From positions 2,170,001 through 2,234,000 of the forward strand of contig JBANDB010000002.1 of NCBI GenBank assembly GCA_037576215.1: 64,000 bases of DNA, written 5' to 3'. The notes under the pieces are model-generated. The model saw nothing but the letters and a program-made list of their open reading frames with translations, ran no database searches and was not told where the DNA came from. The DNA comes from Armillaria gallica. Lineage: Eukaryota; Basidiomycota; Agaricomycetes; Agaricales; Physalacriaceae. Position numbers and translations under genes: made by a program. Numbering within the stretch: position 1 is the first letter of the stretch; each line of letters starts with the position of its first letter. This document shows, in pieces, positions 55,519-64,000 of this stretch.

Positions 55519-56274
55519 CCTGTTCGGTAATATATGTGTATACCCTTCTTTTAACCTTCGGACACTGTTGGTAGTTCACTTGGCTGTTGTGTACATAATA
55601 TCTTACTTCAACCTGTCAAATTTGCACCCAAAACGGGCCGGGTCAGAGTTCTTCTGTGCTCCAACGAAGCGCGAAAGTCGGAAATAAGTTCACATGAATA
55701 CAAGAGCAGCATGGTGCTTTTCTCGTAGGACAAGGTAGTGTCATTGCACGTGCGAGGGAATTCCGTCGACGTAAACAATATTCCGGTGAAGACTCATAAC
55801 CGTCAGAGCTCCATGGCTCCGTCACGGAGACATCAATCGCTCCTTGCTCCAAGTTCACAACTCTATGCCAAGGGAGGGATGTTTGAAAGGTGGTATGGTG
55901 TTCTACCGTTAGTGGAAGGAGTAGACCGCGAGACCGTCTCAGAGAATAGGGTGCAGTCATAAAACATTTATCGACATGCCTTTGATGTCGGATATTGCAC
56001 TGCGAGCCGACGATGGAGTGAGTTATTTGCGTCGACATTTCACGTCAAGCGGCTAGGTCAAAATAATGAGACAGAGAAGTACATGCATTGGCAGCACGAA
56101 GTACCTGTAACACTGGAACCAAAGGGTAAATAATTCGGTAATTCGATAGGTCGCCAGATATAATTGAAAAGTGTATAATGCTATATAATGCCGCATCTTC
56201 CCGAGTATTCTGGTCAGAGAAATGGCGTCAATTCCAGTGAGGTCAACATTCTCAAACATCCTGACTCCCAGCGT
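55519..56274. other. Intergenic DNA between convergent genes
   Basis: The secreted-protein gene and the phosphatase gene end toward each other here. Frames on either strand (for example 55643-56038 minus) show no domain. Confidence 0.4.
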
Positions 56275-57133
56275 TCATGAAGTAAACCGTCGGCCTGGAG
56301 GAGGTCGACGCCACAGCCCTTCCCATTCCTGCAGAGCCTGAACGAATCCAGGGTTTGGCTTTATACATGCGCGCTCGCGTTTCACCAGCGAATATGCACT
56401 ATCATAGGACATACCCCGATTGCGAATTAGAAACGCAATGACAATTGATGCGCTCCGAGATATACCCTGGGATACACATTTGAAAATTTAGCACATTACA
56501 ATGTGATCTTGAACGAACCTGTTGACAATGAACGAGAACGCTATTCCCACCCCGGAGGGCTCTGTCGATATAGTTACACGCGTCTTCGAGGTGGGGCCTG
56601 AGGTCTGACGAAGCCTGGTCTAGGATATCAATGCGATAGCAGTTGAAACCATCCTTCTCGGAGACTGGGAGCCAGGGTACGTCCAGAACTTGAACGAGAT
56701 GGGTAATGTGGTGGTCTCGAAGGAGGTCTTTCTCGCACACGGCTGCTAAAGAGCCCAGGTACAGTGAACCTGTGAACTTGGAGGGATCATGTGGTAGCGG
56801 AGTGGGGGCAAGGATTCGGTGCATTGGAGTGCACATGGCCTGCTGGATTTCTAATGGGATGCTGTCGAAACGAATCATCTCTGCAACCAAGTCGTGGGGG
56901 GCTTTAAAATAAAGATATTGTTAGTTTCACTGGAACAAGAGGAGGAAGAAACGCACGGGTAAGTGAACAAGAGGTGTTAGTACTGGTGAGGTTATTCAGA
57001 GGTGCAGATGAGAGAACAAGAGACGTTATGGAACATCAAAAACTAAAGCTGTGGGGAGATTCGGGGAAAGCAGAAAGGATGGAGTATAAATACCGTAACG
57101 AGACGGCCAAGTGACGTCACGGATATGTTCCAT
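56275..57133 (-). CDS. Dual-specificity protein phosphatase
   Basis: Cysteine-based phosphatase for phospho-Tyr/Ser/Thr substrates. Frame-checked exons: 57133-57094, 56901-56519, 56466-56275; 615 nt, 204 residues. Exon 1 gives MEHIRDVTWPSRY and joins in phase to APHDLVAEMIRFDSIP. The catalytic domain shows GSLYLGSLAAV (near residue 55), DHHITHLVQVLDVPW, YRIDILDQASSDLRPHLEDACNYIDRAL (with the candidate general-acid aspartate) and the signature VHCQQGISRSASIVIAFLIR, where HCxxGxxR places the nucleophile at C139. It is followed by SLVKRERACIKPNPGFVQAL. An intron splits the P-loop between HCQQ and GISRS. Length and motifs are those of small atypical DUSPs. Intron 1 is long (192 nt) and its acceptor is inferred from phase. 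Confidence 0.85.
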
Positions 57134-57817
57134 TGTCGCTCGATCTGTCAGTCAAGTCGCGAATCTGCCGCACAGCTTGTCACTGTCCCCGCCTGTGCAA
57201 GTCAGACAACGGCCTATGCACCCTAGGAGTTGGATTTCGAGGCAGTAATTCACCATCTAGCAAGACACTGCGATTATATTCGACCGATGAGACAGAACGA
57301 TTTGTAGTAAGGCGAAAAGTCAGGCAGTCGTTTCAAGGATAGCCCAAAATCTAGAGCATAGAAGGCAGGAATCTTCGAGGTAGTCCGAGTCGTAGCCCCC
57401 ATGACAAGTGTCTTGTCACTGCGCCTCAGAGACCGTATGTGCGTACAGAAGGAGGGGGGAGGCTAGCAATAACAGATAACATACATAAACCATTGGCAGA
57501 CAGAATTTCGCGCGAAGTAGAGCTAGTCAAGCAACTTTTCAGCTGGCAGTCGGTGCTACTGACGTAGATGACGAGTATCGGGTGGTTCCGGCAGCGGGCG
57601 CTTGATAGCCTAGAATTCGAGAGTCTAGAACCTGACGACATGATGTTCACAGAAGGGCCCATGCTGAGGTATCTACAACCTAGTTTGCAGCGGCAATGAG
57701 CAATGAATTGAACTACAACTACAAACTACAAGGTATCTAGACGTACAATACATATACATTTTGTACAACAAGCCAGAAATCAGAAATCCTCTCAGACCAA
57801 ACAGTACACTCAAAGCT
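57134..57817. other. Intergenic DNA
   Basis: Promoter side of the phosphatase gene (right of 57133) and 3' flank of the DUF7330 gene. A minus-strand frame at 57426-57662 has no domain features. Confidence 0.4.
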
Positions 57818-59553
57818 TCAAAGCTTCAAAGAAAGAGGCCCATTCGACGACCTCACCAAAACCGTCCCCCGTCCCCTGTTATGCTCATCCCAATATACCT
57901 CCCCAACAGTCTCACCCCTTCTCACCGTGTTCTGCTTCACCATCCTGCGCCTACCTCTCCCCGCCGGATCAGACATCTCCCCCACACGCAGCGACGGCTG
58001 CATATGCGATGTCGAGAGCGAATACGTGCCTTCGTATGTGGGGGGCAGCCACACCTCGGCGGCTGCATTTGACGTTCGCGCATCCAATTTCACTTTCGAG
58101 TCTACTGGAGATTCGAGAACTTTGATCTGAAGAGGCCCGTTGGACGTGTGTGCGGAAACGTCGCTGGATGGGCTGAATAGCTTGATGCCAGCTTCGATGA
58201 TGCTAGAGATGTCGTGTGATGAGCTTGTGAATATAGAAAGGATACGGGAGAATTCACTTGTTGCTCGTGGTAAGCTCTAGGGTGGACTTTGTCGCATCCA
58301 TATCTCCCAAGTCTACATCGACACGTATGGGCGCATTTGACGTCTTCAGGACGAGACTACCGGAAGCGGCAAAATTTCCTTGAATTGGCGCGTTGGACGT
58401 ACGCATGTCAGCGCCTACGGCATCGAGGGACTAGTAATAGGGGTGAGTGGAATGGCAGACAAAGCCAAGACCCTGCGCTCACATTGATCTGAATCGGAGC
58501 ATTGGATGTTACGATTTTGCCGTAATCAAACTCCAGTGACTGAAGCGCCATCAGATTACGATCCGTTACAATATGATGTTGTGGTTACCTCTGCCTGGAT
58601 CGGCATGTTGGATCCCTTCAAGGATATCTTGCCAAAATGAACGCGGCTCTCAAGATCTTGGAATGATTGGGAAAAATTCGGGACATCAGTCTCGAAATTC
58701 TTGATATTGGTTGCAGAGGTGCTCGATGGCTCCGGAATGGTAATGGTGATGTCAAAGTGCGGGCGATCTTGATAACTGGGATTATTGAACCACCTCGGAG
58801 TCTGTGCCAAGGTTCAGCACAAAAAGCAGGAGCAAAGGAGATTACACATACGAAGACGCCCACACCATTCTCGCCCTCTTGGCGCTGCAAGAGACAGACC
58901 CTGGAATAGTCTAAAACCTTCTGTCTGTAGTACCGGATCGCAACATCGACCCTCACAGCGTCTACAAGCGTCGGAGAGGTCACGACTTTAACGGCGCCGG
59001 AGGACAACGAGCCCTGGGAAAGTAGGAAGAGCGTCTCCGAATTCAAGGGCAGATCGAAGGATGTGTGCGCAGAATAGCGCTGACCAACCGCAGGGAAACC
59101 TCCCCCGGATCCCGTAGAAGTCCAACCTGGTCCTCGAATGCATTCACGAACAGTGTAGCCACGGGGAATGGGAAAGTCAGAATCAGGGAAGTCCTGTAGA
59201 TACTATTGATAAGAATCTGGTCAGATCCTTTGGTACAAGCACATGGAAATGGTGCTTACCCCTCCTCCGCGGCGAGAATTGCCCGAGTCCACAATACTCG
59301 AGGTGAACATTGCGAGTAGAAACCAGATCAAGATAGCCACGCAGAAAGCCTTGAAGAAGCGCTTTGTCGGCGACCTTCGGCAGGGAGGTTCTGGCTGCCT
59401 GAGATATAAAGTTCTCGGCGGAGCTGGATCGACGCGTCTCGGGACATTCGAGCTGGTCGATTCGTAAGCTGGTGGAGGCGTCGAGTATTGTAATGGTAGG
59501 TTGGAAGGTAGCGTCTTTACAGGGGACTCTGGGGTATCCTCTGCTATTATCAT
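57818..59553 (-). CDS. DUF7330-type membrane protein, 494 residues
   Basis: Mushroom-type conserved protein of unknown function. Frame-checked exons: 59553-59260, 59193-58852, 58801-58589, 58539-58483, 58430-58258, 58223-57818; 1485 nt. Residues 1-65 are proline-rich and cytosolic-looking (PPPAYESTSSNVPRR); one membrane segment follows (FFKAFCVAILIWFLLAMFTS, about 66-86), then an extracellular or lumenal part with SAHTSFDLPLNSETLFLLSQGSLSSGAV, GENGVGVF, PRWFNNPSYQDRPHFDITITIP. The C-terminal half has repeated strand units around TSNAPIQ, TSNAPIR, TSNGPLQ, TSNAAAE and SSNGPLS, as expected of a stacked beta-repeat. The exon 2 acceptor could also be at 59202 (three more residues). Possible TATA (GGTATAAATACC) near 59608. 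Confidence 0.85.
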
Positions 59554-60684
59554 GGTCGAAGGGGATAAGATCTCTTTATCAGAGCGCGCAAAAAAGCTTA
59601 CCGAGGTATTTATACCAGGCCGTGTTCCTTGATCTAATCATGTGGTGAACCTTTATTATTCAGTCGACTCCGGATATCCACATGGCATTGCTGCGCGGCG
59701 CTACGCCCAACTGCGGGACGTCCTATCTTCTCTGCCAGGTCACCTTCGATGCCAAGTTGCTGATAATGATAGAAATTTGTCGCCTTCTAGGGGTTCTGTC
59801 AGTATCGGTAATGGACCAGGAATGGATCTATACTCACAGCTGCCTTTATCCGTGTATAATGACCGGCATTAATTCCTGCAATGACTGGATGAACCTACTC
59901 TACCGAAGCCACAGCTGGGTAGCCTGGCAGTGAGGCATTCGGTCGCGCGATTTCGAATTGTTCGCCATTATAGCGAGATTGAGTTATCGACCCTTCCCCA
60001 CGACGCCTAGATGCGTATCACTGGCTCTCTGATTCGATATCTGAGTCGACAATATACTGGTTTCTGAAGAGTGCTCAAGGCGGTTGAGCCTGAGCGACTA
60101 CGACTTTTTTCACGCGCGCCACATACCGAACTCATCATCGCTGCGGGATCAGATAGAGAGCACGAAAAGTCTGTTCTCGATGAGGGCTGCAGCGCTGAGT
60201 ATGAGCGCTGTACCGAGGTCGTCTCTGGGGTGCTGATGGGCGAAGGAAGAAGGCTGCGTTGCCATCAGTACCAGTTGAAAACCTGATCGACTTCGTTCGA
60301 CCCTCGGGCGGCGCATAAAAAATTCTCTGCAATTCTCAGAAATTATTCTCCGTAATGACTTTCGCAAGAGGGGGAAAACCAAGATTTTGACAATGTATAT
60401 ACGTTTTTTCTCTTCAACCGGCTGCTCGTGCCACAGTTTGCGTATAAAATCATTTTATTGGAGGCATATATGCAGTGATAAGCAGAAAGACAACTCGAGA
60501 CGCTTCCTGATTTCCGTCCGTGATGATAAGCATTGTAACCATAAGAAAGCAAAGTGACAGAGAATAGAAATGCATGCATGAATTTGTGGACAGCCAGTCA
60601 CAATGAGCAACTTAAAGATTATGCTGATGGGAAAAGTAAGCTTCATAGCAAGGCGAAGAGAAGGAACTGACCAGAGAAAGGAGC
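59554..60684. other. Intergenic DNA
   Basis: Contains the likely TATA box of the DUF7330 gene near 59608 and a donor-like CCTCGGTAAGC site (minus strand, about 59603), so a 5' UTR intron is possible. The rest, to the 3' end of the F-box gene, has no gene or repeat I can support. Confidence 0.4.
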
Positions 60685-62502
60685 TTATCCGTCCCTTGAA
60701 TTTGCTGTGTCGTCATCTTCCTCCTCCTCGTCACTATCGTCCTCATCGCCGGACCCAGATACCGGTTGTAGCCTGACGTCCAGTTCAAGTCCTTCAGACC
60801 GCAATGGAGCGAGAACAGCTTGGCAGATAGCCCGTTCTTTCTCGACGAGCTGAACGCTCACGTCCTTCCGTAGCGTGACAGATTTTAACCGGCAGACCTG
60901 CGAAAACTGGGACGCGTACTTCCACCGAGATTCAATCATAGATGCATAGATGCACATAGCGAAAGTGAAGGATCCACGGAGGTACAGAGAGCGAAGTCGC
61001 GGGAGTAAAGGTTTCTGATCACTTTCCCGATACACCATTGTCGCAAGCAACTCGTCCGTGATCGCGTCAGGTCCTACATCGATGAGTTTCACCTCTTCTA
61101 GTGTTGGCGTTTGTTCAAAAACGTAGTGTAGATCGTCGGAAGGCACTGCGCCTTGGGAGAAACCAAGTGTTGTGAGCTTACACCAAGAACGTCCAATAAG
61201 CCTGGTTATAGAGCTAAATCGAACATCGCTCTCACAGCCCTTGACTGGGCATGCGACTCGCAAGGATGAGAGAGAAGGCAGATGCAGACGATCGATGACT
61301 TGGCTTATCGCTTCCGGCTTAGAGAGATGTCCTGAACCTATCTCCAGTGATTGGAGCTTCTGACAGGCAACTGGCTCTTCTATGTGAACCAATGCATCTT
61401 CACAAGACGCTGGTCCACATCTCCAAAAGCAACTTGTGAGATTTTCCATGTCCTCTAGGTTCTGAAGAAGGGATTCGGGGCAAGTGAGCCCGAATTTCTC
61501 TGTAGGATAGTAATCACATTCGTAACGGGTGATGCTTCTCCAAGAAAGAACGAGCGACAACGAGAGGTCGGTGTTGATGGTTGTGATAGTATGCAGTTCC
61601 TGGGCTAAATCGAATATTTCGAGCTCGTCATCTTGGATTTCGTTGTCCACGGGTGCGATAAGAAGCGTTCTTAACCGGTGAAAGGAAGAACGTAGACGAT
61701 ACAATGAAGAAATTATGCATTGCGAGAGATGAACACGAAGATGATGGATGCGATGGGCAAAAGAGAATAGAGATCCGAGCAAGCTTGGAGGTAATTCATC
61801 GAAAGGCAAATCGCCATTGTCATAAATGGCAACTGATAGAGGACGAGATCCAGAGCGGGATAGGTGGAGATTGATGAAGCGTAGGTACCCATAATCGCCT
61901 TCTTCGAAGAGTTCCTCAGTGACAGCGATATTTATGAAAGTCCAGAGCTCTGGGAACGAAAGTGCAACCTCTCTCCAACGTCTTGACACAGAAGCGATGG
62001 ACCAGGGCGAGTCACCGTCAAATTGACGATCAAGATCAAAATATCTGCAATCGTCAGTTGCATTAATGCGTTTCCAGGGAAACTCGATCGTCTCGTGAAA
62101 GATGAGCACCAGGACCTCTGCTGGTAGTCGTCGTACAGGACTAAGCAAGGCCTTCCTGCCTCGAATACGTTCATCCAAGACCAAGCGTTTTTGACGAAGG
62201 ATAGAGGTCTGCTTCTCCAAGAGGTCCACATCTCTGAGCAATTCCTTCCTCAACGCCATCATCCCCTTGAGCTCTTGGTCGATAGCAGCAACAGTTTCTT
62301 TCGAGTCAAGGATCGTAGATCGGAGGGTCTCTGTTTCACCAGGAAGAGGAGGGTCGTTGGAACGCTCGAGATGGTTGAAACCGGCTATGGATTCAGTTGA
62401 ACTAGCATCGTCCTTTACATGGATGGGAATGTGATGGTTGGGACACGCGCAGCCTGAGCAAGGCGACCATGTGTATCGTTGTAGAGGTCCTTCCACAGGC
62501 AT
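60685..62502 (-). CDS. F-box domain protein, 605 residues
   Basis: F-box proteins recruit substrates to SCF ubiquitin ligases through Skp1. Start taken at MPVEGPLQRYTWSPCSGCACPNH (62502) because an intron acceptor (TTTGCACAG) lies just upstream and the longer frame to 62613 looks non-coding. Order: a short cysteine/histidine-rich start, a coiled coil (about residues 55-115: LRSTILDSKETVAAIDQELKGMM, LLRDVDLLEKQTSILRQKR), the F-box (SPVRRLPAEVLVLIFHETIEFPW, about 118-140), VSRRWREVALSFPELWT, then leucine-rich-repeat-like segments that probably bind the substrate, and an acidic tail (GDEDDSDEEEEDDD). Single coding exon after the acceptor. This layout is very common and expanded in Agaricomycetes; the target is unknown. 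Confidence 0.85.
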   Translation of the reverse strand: MPVEGPLQRYTWSPCSGCACPNHHIPIHVKDDASSTESIAGFNHLERSNDPPLPGETETLRSTILDSKETVAAIDQELKGMMALRKELLRDVDLLEKQTSILRQKRLVLDERIRGRKALLSPVRRLPAEVLVLIFHETIEFPWKRINATDDCRYFDLDRQFDGDSPWSIASVSRRWREVALSFPELWTFINIAVTEELFEEGDYGYLRFINLHLSRSGSRPLSVAIYDNGDLPFDELPPSLLGSLFSFAHRIHHLRVHLSQCIISSLYRLRSSFHRLRTLLIAPVDNEIQDDELEIFDLAQELHTITTINTDLSLSLVLSWRSITRYECDYYPTEKFGLTCPESLLQNLEDMENLTSCFWRCGPASCEDALVHIEEPVACQKLQSLEIGSGHLSKPEAISQVIDRLHLPSLSSLRVACPVKGCESDVRFSSITRLIGRSWCKLTTLGFSQGAVPSDDLHYVFEQTPTLEEVKLIDVGPDAITDELLATMVYRESDQKPLLPRLRSLYLRGSFTFAMCIYASMIESRWKYASQFSQVCRLKSVTLRKDVSVQLVEKERAICQAVLAPLRSEGLELDVRLQPVSGSGDEDDSDEEEEDDDTANSRDG

Positions 62503-63820
62503 ATCTGTGCAAAGGTGAGTAATTGTAAAGTATTTCGTTTCCTGAATGGGATACCAAGTCGAGGGGATTATTGGACCTAGTAGCGAATAAGTCCTGCCGG
62601 TGCTGCTTACCAACCCTTAAGATATCAAGGCAGGACGCTGGCTTTGCGATTGGCTGATGAAGGCAGGAGTCGAAGAAACGAGAAACGAGAAACAGACGGC
62701 CCCAGGTCACGCTTCGCGCGACGTGAAGTTCCCACGATGCTACCGTCACCAAGATCAACGACCATTGTCCAGCCCTTAGCAGGCCTTCGTAGGCTCCGAG
62801 ATACCAGCCAACCTTGCACTGAAAAGGTGACCAGCTATATCCGTTCTTCATCCCCTCAAAAGGAACCATACGGCCTCGTTAGACTGATTCGAGTCTAGCC
62901 CTTTCGTGGGCTTTCTTTACCGTAAATTTTTATATTAGTTTGCACCCGTGCAAGTGCCATTAAGGGCCCAAGGTATCCTTGCGCCCATCTATGACTGTAA
63001 GTTCTTTTAGTTGTTCCAGACCAGTATTTCTGATAACTCGTGCACCTAGAGCGTGTGCATTCCAACTGTTCTTTTGTCTTTTAGAACATGCGACATGGTG
63101 GAAGACTGTACTACGCCGAATGGATGAGCGACGAACCTAATGAGCTGTAGTCTTGCAGGTGTCACCCGTCGCACACTAAATCGGAGTTGCACTTTTTGCG
63201 AATGAGAATCTCAACAATTGACTCACTGTAACTGTAAATGTAAGTTCTTACCCTCGCTATGACAAAAGGTCTTTGAACTTCTGAGGATCAAACTTGCGCT
63301 CATTCAGGAGTTTCCGGCGCTGCCGTCAAGGCCAGACACGGTATCTATCCAGCTCAGTCCATCCCTCCGAGCGTACCTGCCAGCGCCCAGACGGCGTGCG
63401 TGGCTGTGTTTTTCGGCGTCGGTCTATCCACGACAGCGGACCCAAAGCCCTCGCCTACTCATCAAATAGATCTACATTGCAGCCATATCATTTGATGTTT
63501 CAGGCTTTTGTCGTCTTCCCTGATGGCAATAGAAAGACCATCAAACCCGATGCGATGTGTTTGCCGTTCGACATACGTCGCAGGGATTTGTGTTGCCTTG
63601 CAGATTGTTGATCCGCCGAGAACCGCGTAGAAAGGTTACAGGCAGCACAAGCCAATCGTCTCAGCGCCATGTTTTATAGGTCAGTCGGTGTTACAATTTG
63701 ATTGTTACTTCCCTCTTCAGTGTGCCAGTGTCCAAGGAGGTACTGAGTGGTTTCAATACGCCACACGCTGGGTGCACCCAATTCCTTCTAAAAGTCTCTT
63801 GTCTTCCCATCCACCCTACC
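62503..63820. other. Intergenic DNA between divergent genes
   Basis: Holds the 5' intron and promoter of the F-box gene and the promoter of the right-edge gene. A plus-strand frame at 63294-63611 and a minus-strand frame at 62402-62869 lack any domain and I do not call them. Confidence 0.4.
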
Positions 63821-64000
63821 ATGCTTTTCTCATACTTTCTTACGTTGACTGCCCTAGTTCTGTGCGTGGATGCCCGTCAGCCTGCGGAATTATTTGATGC
63901 CTTTGAGGATTTTATTGTTGGGTATGTGACTTCGCGTGCACTGAGAGACTCGGCGATCTAATATAGTATCCAGATTAATACAGCCTTGGTCTGTAGCAGT
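63821..64000 (+). CDS. Secreted protein, first exon only (cut by window edge)
   Basis: MLFSYFLTLTALVLCVDARQPAELFDAFEDFIVG starts at 63821: a signal peptide (about residues 1-18) followed by an acidic segment, ending at a GTATGT donor at 63922. A candidate acceptor (CTGTAG) occurs at 63996, just before the edge. The rest of the gene is outside the window, so the family cannot be named. Confidence 0.55.

Noticed and set aside
63294..63611. 105-codon plus-strand ORF near the right edge
   Set aside because: Arginine/serine-rich with no domain and no supporting splice or promoter signals.
1..64000. CRISPR arrays, rRNA genes, bacterial-type operons
   Set aside because: None seen; intron structure and gene families are fungal.

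Overview
The window looks like an Agaricomycete (mushroom-forming basidiomycete) nuclear genome. The evidence is short phase-consistent introns of about 45-60 nt, an expanded DUF6534 multi-pass membrane family, a DUF7330 protein, an F-box protein of the mushroom type, Ty3/Gypsy elements of the type common in Agaricomycetes, and TIR, foldback and solo-LTR insertions.

Layout. (1) 1-14058: the 5' LTR end and most of the interior of a minus-strand Ty3/Gypsy retrotransposon (gag, protease, pol linker, RT, RNase H, start of integrase); the 3' end lies left of the window. Its reading frames are cut almost only by in-frame TGA codons. It carries extra material: a long ORF of unknown function (2755-5140), a non-coding block (5460-7020) and a block packed with ACTAGT (9707-10922). 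The LTR lies 6 nt inside exon 4 of a DUF6534 gene. (2) 14059-50794: an array of eight same-direction (minus strand) DUF6534 paralogues, named A-H here. All share one exon layout that includes a 13-nt microexon. C, D, E and H read as intact. A is cut by the retrotransposon. B has a CGA-to-TGA nonsense codon. F is hit by a 2.37-kb TIR element that replaces its C-terminal tail. G has lost the GT of one splice donor. Between the copies lie decayed gene fragments duplicated with them. (3) 46.7-48.9 kb: two decayed genes in a row, a protein-kinase-like gene and an APH-type phosphotransferase. The 3' end of the second is duplicated on the far side of copy H. (4) 52.5-64 kb: a quieter, gene-dense region with a GT15 (KRE2/MNT1-type) mannosyltransferase gene, a small secreted protein, a dual-specificity phosphatase, a DUF7330 membrane protein, an F-box protein and the first exon of a secreted protein at the right edge.

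How it fits together: the left three quarters is a birth-and-death gene array with transposons entering and breaking individual copies. The right quarter is ordinary chromosome with intact multi-exon genes for secretory-pathway glycosylation, secretion and signalling. No operon-like logic is expected or seen. Gene models marked as frame-checked were assembled by hand: every exon length and intron phase was added up and gave a whole number of codons. Family names rest on motif recognition, not on a database search.
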